A stretch of 64,000 bases of DNA, from positions 1,577,066 to 1,641,065 of the forward strand of contig JXTC01000006.1 in NCBI GenBank assembly GCA_002914845.1, given 5' to 3'. The position numbers were made by a program, and so were the translations under genes. The notes under the pieces were generated by a model. The model was not told where the DNA came from. It did no database searches and saw only the letters and a program-made list of their open reading frames with translations. Source of the stretch: Trema orientale. Lineage: Eukaryota > Streptophyta > Magnoliopsida > Rosales > Cannabaceae. Numbering within the stretch: position 1 is the first letter of the stretch; the number at the start of each line of letters is the position of its first letter. Positions 58,801 through 64,000 of this stretch are shown piece by piece.

Positions 58801-61800
58801 ATTTTCTGTACTCAATAGGGCCATTCAGCTGATATCTAAGAAACTATGCAGACAAGCCCCTTTAAATATATTAGGATGAAACCAACAAATGAAGCAGGGT
58901 ATGACATAAATGCACGTCATAAATGAGCCTATGTGGTTCAGCAAGATGGATGTAACAATAGGGGCACTATATAACAATATCAAGGAAAAAAATAAGCACA
59001 GCAAAGCAACAGAATAAAACTTTTCAGGTGTAGTCAACCTGCATATATCCAACACTCTCTTCCCCAAGACCAATTCCACCAACCAAGATAGGATGACAGG
59101 GATCAAAGTGCTCAACCATCTCAAAAGGGACATCATGAATCTCCAACCTTAGGTAAGTCCCAGTTTGAAATCCCTCAATCTCCAATCTGGTAGCCTCATC
59201 AAGTTCATTAAGTTCAGCTATGTTCATCTGCTTCCGAAGTTCAATTTCCTCCTTCAACTGCAAGAAGCAAGAATCAGCTCACAATTAAGTGTCATTGTAC
59301 AGCTAACTAGCAGAGAGAAATTAACTAGTTACCTTGTCAAAATATCCACTTTCTACAGGCTGATCCCTGGGAAACTTAGCTCCATGTTTATTATCTAATT
59401 CCTCCTCTGATAATTCAGATCCATCATACGTAGATTAAAATTAAGGTCATTCAGAAATTTCACATTGCTTCTACATTCCTAAGAGATTGAACATAATCAA
59501 CCAAAATATGTATAACCACATGCTATCAAAATATAACGAACGTGGCAAATAACAGATGATGAATATCTATAAACATTTAAACTGGATTAAATTCTATGAC
59601 AAGGGTTTAGTTGTATCTTGGATGGCAGTGGCCGAAAAATAACGTTGGATTTTGTTCAGGATTCTAAACAAATTACTGAGATAAAAGGATATTGAGCATC
59701 AAACTTTGCACGGAGTGCAAGCTTTTTTTGCCTCCGCTCTTCACTTGCTAACTCATCTTCCTTGTGATTGGTACCCTTGCCAGCATCATCTGTCCCATCA
59801 TGCTTCTCTCCAGTTTCTAAATCTTCAAAGTCACCATAAACAGCATCATCATCTTCAGTGTTAGCTTCTGAGGTTTTATTTCTTTGAGCAGCTTTAGACC
59901 AGTCACCAGTGACAAAGCGATCACGAATACTCACAATNAACAGAGAATTTAAGGTGTAGATGAGAAATAATTAAATAAAATAAAAGCATGTGGTTTGATG
60001 TTATAAAAGGATAACATTTCTATGCCCAGCAAGTTAAAACAGCGAAGAAAAAGACCATAAAATGAATACTTCAAAGCAAAAAGTGTACAAGACAAACCTT
60101 GTTTCCTTCACCTTTTGGCTTAAAGAAGTCTTCTCCATCACTTTCTTCATCCCCACTACTCCCATCTTCATTGATTGAAGTGGTTGGTATTGATGTAGTC
60201 TTCCCATATACGAGTTGCATGAGGTTAGTAATTTGTCTCGAGACAGTCCTCTCTACTAAAGACTCTTTCCATTTTGAAATGTTTCCCATGTCCTCTGAAA
60301 TCACGACCCAAAAATTAGGAAGACCAATGAAACATTTAACACTCCTAACTTAGACAATTTACTCATTTCAAGAAACAAAACCAAAAAGAAATCAATCACT
60401 TATCAAGTTAACGGTCCTGTTAACAATCTATTATGGTAGTAATCATGAGTACTACTGAACTACATCAAGAACACTAGTGTATTATATGTTCAAAGAAGAT
60501 GAAGAATCAGACCCTCTGTTTCATAATTCTCTCCATCTTCACTAGAAGAATCTGAGCCAGAAGATGTTTGGTTTTCAGAATCGCCATCATCATCATCATC
60601 ATCTTCATCCAAATCCTACAATGACCAGTATGTAGAGAGCATCAGTAGTACGAACAAAGAACACTTCTCTAAGTTATCAGAGAACACTTCTCTAAGTTAT
60701 AAGCCGTAACCATTTATATTCCACATTTATGAGTAGATTGTTCACATCATTTATATTCCACATTTGTCAAAATGTTTACACATATTTAAACATTTTGACA
60801 AATGAACATTGTTCTTTGATCGATATTTTCAAATAACAAAAATATATGATCACCTTCAGGTTATTATCAGCTAGGTCTTCTCCAAAAACAGCTTTTCTCC
60901 TTAGCCTTCCTGCATGAAATTCAACGTGTTCTTTCACGTGCTCTTTGAGCTCAGGTTGTGGCTCTGACACAAAACCATTATCTTCATCAGAAACATCATC
61001 TTCACTATCCAGCAATGCATCTTTTTTGGTAGCTTCTTCAGATTCTGAACCACCACGACCCTTAGAATCACTTGTTTCATCTTGCTCTTCAGCTTCTTCA
61101 TTATCTTTTGCATCTTCTCGAGCTTCTGACAACATATTAGGCTTCTGCCCAAAAAGAGAAATACCGCTCTTCCCTAACTTTTCATCAATCGAATATTTTG
61201 CCCTCTGAAGAGATTTTACCAAAACCTCACCCACATCTTCATCCTTACCTGTTAATATGTAACTCAAATGCTTAGCAAATAGATAGAACTTATGGCACTT
61301 GCAACAAGAGAGAGTGAAAAGTTTTTAAATTGGTCACCTTTACGTGTTACTTCCCCATTTTCATCACCGTTAGAATACTGGTTTTGGTGATCATTTATGT
61401 TTATATAAACAGCATCCTTATCATAAAGTAGATCCCCAAGTCCAGACATTGGTGCATAAAATAACTTTTCCTTATCACGTAAACCCTTCTTTTTGGCAGC
61501 TGATGGCAAAGGACAAGGATCAGTTAAGCCTGTGACACTAGCCAAACTACAATCACCCACACCAGCAACATGGACCTGTCACGGAAAAAAAAAAATCCCA
61601 GTGAAAAGTAGTTAGAAAACTGCACGTGGACAATAATAACAATAAGTTGATTTTTTTTATTTCTTTTTGGTAAAAGAAAAAAAAAAGAAGGGGGGTGGAA
61701 TTTCTAGTTCTATAATATAAATAAAAGAAATTAATGACAAAAATATAAAAACAAGATAGAGAAAATTGCTGCATTGTTTGGATATAAGGCACGAGAGTTT

Positions 61801-63793
61801 CATAAGTATACATATGCACCGCACCAAAATTATGAATTTTGAAGAACTGTTTTGAAGAAGAGAACAGAGTCTTTCCGACAACAAAACTGAAGGATCAATG
61901 ACAGACTTTTTATTATGTACCTTAGTTCCCTTTTTCAAGTTACAGCCTCGCAAATAACCATAAAGTGTGATGTTCCTGTCACATTTTCTATTCAGATGCA
62001 CTCTTTCAGGAGGTGTGACGTCTTCAAAACGATCTACCAAAACATAAGGATGAGAAGCTCGCCAAGACAAGGGATGGAACTTCATAACAGATATAAACCG
62101 AGCAAGATTATGAATTTCACGTTTAGGATACCTACTCATCCAAGGAGAAAAAAAGAACAAAGAAAAAAGTTAATTACAACCCATGTGAAGAACAACGATG
62201 CAGAACAGGTTTAACAGATTTGCAGAAACATGGATGGTCCTTAGCAGTGTAATGGTCATGAGATACTTACTTTCCATGAATAAGACCAGATAAATAAAAC
62301 AATTTAGCCCCGTCATATATTTCAGTCCAGAACCGATGTTTAAGATGCTGTTTTGTCTTCCTCAACTTCTTTGCATCTTTGAACGTATCAAGGTGAGTAA
62401 GAACTCCCATAACCCTTGGGAAACCATGGACTTGTAAAATATTGAGAAATTCAAACGTTTCCTATAAAGTAAATGAAACCAATCAGTAATCACAAGTCAT
62501 GAACAATAAGATTAGAGTAATTAACCATTAAACCTCAAAGAAACAATTAACAACTCCATCAGAAAAAATAAGGTAAATGAATCCAACACCATCCACAAGG
62601 AGGAAAAGAACAAAATGACAGGATAGCCTCTAAAGGATCAAGCAAGGACTTGGAATGAATTAGCAAGCAGAGAGACCCTTAAGTAACAAAAGAAACAATG
62701 AAACTAGCAAGCAACAAAATATATACACATAATGTGAAATCATAATGATTTTAACCAAATAATTGTACATAAAAGTGCAACAAACCACAATTGAGAACAA
62801 ATTAAAAAAGAATAAATAACTATAATTTGACTCAAAAGCATTTGAAGGGAGAACAAAGCACGACAGGGAATAAGTCATTGACACTCCAATATAGATTCAA
62901 AAGGACTCACCATTTCAAAACCATAACTTCCATCTATAAGAAGCAACGCCAAATCGGCAAACTTCGCTGCATCAATCATGCCGTTGATATCATTAGGGCA
63001 CTCCACAAACTGTACCCGCCTTTTCTTACCTAACACATTGAGGCAACAACTAATCAAACAAAGCTCCAATCTTACTTAACGTTGGTATTCAAATATAGAA
63101 TTTTAGCTCCAATCTTACTTAACGTTGGTATTTAAACATATAAGGCCATAGATATAAACCTGAAACAATGGTAATCGGCCCCCGAACCTCCGGTAAATTA
63201 TGTTTGGTATAATGCTTCACAAGTGACTTTATCACAAGAGACTTCCCAACCTACAAATTATAAGCAATAAATAAAAATGTACAAGCATACAGGATTCCCA
63301 TTTATATTTTGTTTAAATGCTTCACAAGTAACTACGCATATACATATATATATATATACACATATATATAAACGCCATTATCGAATACTGCATACCTTGG
63401 GAGGTCCTTGCACGAGAACAACAAAGGGAGGGGGTTCACCATAGGTCCGATCAATGGTGGGGACATGAAGCCTACGCTGCTCTTTCTCGACGGAACGCGA
63501 CTGCAAACGCTTGGCTTTTACCGATGAATTGAAAGCGAAGGCCTACACGAGTGAGTGTGCATAATCAAGTTGAGCCAAAAAAAATAAAATAAAATAACAA
63601 CAACATCCTCAGTCGAAAGCAGTTTCAGTATAATCAAGCAAATGCATACCTTAGGGTTTTGCTTCTTCTCGCTTTCAGAAATCTCCCCTTTCTTCTTGCC
63701 AGACTTGCCCTTCTTCTTCTTCGCCGACGCACCAGACTGACTCGTCCTGTGAGCCTTGTGCGACTGGTCCACGCTTCCGGCATCGACCGCCAT
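55900..63793 (-). CDS. Ribosome biogenesis GTPase BMS1
   Basis: BMS1 is a nucleolar GTPase of the small-subunit processome that acts in 40S assembly with the endonuclease-like Rcl1. Minus-strand exons are 63650-63793, 63396-63542, 63160-63250, 62911-63029, 62271-62461, 61921-62131, 61338-61575, 60854-61248, 60513-60615, 60098-60294, 59693-about 59930, 59333-59429, 59039-59257, 57957-58196, 57362-57571, 56834-57103, 56499-56702 and 55900-56064. The start is [21 protein letters not shown], followed by a Lys-rich nuclear tract. The P-loop GPPKVGKS (about 94-101) is split by an intron. [14 protein letters not shown] and LTHLD follow, then an AARP2CN-like part, acidic loops, and the conserved C-terminal [26 protein letters not shown] and [14 protein letters not shown] blocks. 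The Lys/Arg/Glu-rich tail ends RRNVEV. One intron is AT-AC. The junction at the N (59938) is out of frame as assembled, implying a missing piece. Confidence 0.95.
59430..59692 (-). other. U12-type AT-AC intron in BMS1 (263 nt)
   Basis: On the minus strand the exon ends GATGCTCA and the intron begins ATATCCTTTT, the full U12 5' splice consensus. It ends AATCTAC before GTATGATGGATCTG. A branch-site-like GACCTTAAT lies about 12 bases before the AC end. Removing it gives the in-frame D-A-Q-Y-D-G-S-E-L-S expected for BMS1. No GT-AG alternative gives an open join here. Confidence 0.88.
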
Positions 63794-63875
63794 TGAAGCC
63801 CTAAAAAACCGTAACCAGAAGAAGAAGAAGAAGAAAGATAGAAGGAGACAATGGTCAGATGGGTTCGCTTAGCTT

Positions 63876-63883
63876 TAATATAA
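63876..63883 (-). promoter_or_regulatory. Candidate TATA box of BMS1
   Basis: On the minus strand AAGCTTATATTAAAGC lies about 85 bases upstream of the BMS1 start codon. A CCAAT on the plus strand at 63902-63906 is nearby. Between TATA and ATG is a CTT-rich leader (63811-63835). Inference from position only. Confidence 0.35.
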
Positions 63884-64000
63884 GCTTATGAGAGCTCATA
63901 GGCCAATGGAGCTGTATCCTGTATGTACGGCCTCTGGGACGTGGCGGCTAATATGGAACCGAAACTCTCAAGACGGTGGAGTTATTTCACAAACGAAAAA

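Noticed and set aside
1..64000. tRNA, rRNA or bacterial-type operons
   Set aside because: No cloverleaf-type or rRNA core sequence was noticed by eye; the primer-site matches inside retrotransposons are not tRNA genes.

Overview
This window is nuclear DNA from a flowering plant, probably a eudicot, though the sequence alone does not fix the species. It is AT-rich. Its genes carry many short introns with GT-AG borders, it is full of plant-type LTR retrotransposons and MITEs, and its three recognisable host genes match plant families. The left part (1-38,700) is repeat-dominated and I found no intact host gene there. The right part (39,100-63,800) is a gene island with four genes.

Repeat half. 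Positions 1-3,370 hold a degenerate short-motif array, a GA microsatellite, a tandem duplication and a perfect 24-bp hairpin. Positions 3,373-8,883 are a decayed minus-strand Ty1/copia element with both LTRs. Its left LTR has been split by a small Mutator-like (MULE-type) element. Positions 10,590-17,024 hold LTR-type sequence, including two related copia-type LTRs in opposite orientation. Positions 18,040-19,130 look like hAT-related debris. Positions 19,690-26,008 are a minus-strand Athila-type Ty3/gypsy remnant that keeps its 5' LTR, primer-binding site, two consecutive gag modules, protease and part of the reverse transcriptase. Positions 26,174-35,909 are a complete but dead plus-strand copia element with a 5-bp target duplication (atata). 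An Athila-family solo LTR sits inside its 5' LTR. A related solo copia LTR follows (36,153-37,332). Then come two Tourist/Harbinger-like elements placed end to end, which share one TAA target duplication (37,339-38,726).

Gene island. PEX13 (plus strand, 39,154-41,307) is a peroxisomal import-docking protein. A minus-strand gene of unknown function (43,091-45,684, five exons, 620 aa) comes next. A 1.67-kb MULE with very long inverted repeats and a 9-bp target duplication lies just upstream of its promoter. Further right is a minus-strand gene for a plant GPI-anchored protein of the At1g61900 type (50,414-52,986, five coding exons including a 15-nt microexon). The last gene is minus-strand BMS1 (55,900-63,793), a GTPase needed for 40S ribosome assembly. 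BMS1 contains what reads as a U12-type AT-AC intron. It also has a single N (59,938) beside an exon border, where the flanking exons do not join in frame, so a short piece of the gene is probably missing from the assembly.

The four genes are separate transcription units and nothing suggests they act together. No CRISPR array, operon, bacterial or organellar gene, tRNA or rRNA was seen. The most distinctive items are the BMS1 AT-AC intron, the MULE palindrome with its 90-bp internal repeats, the PEX13 splice-donor duplication, the nested or abutting transposons and the double-gag Athila remnant.
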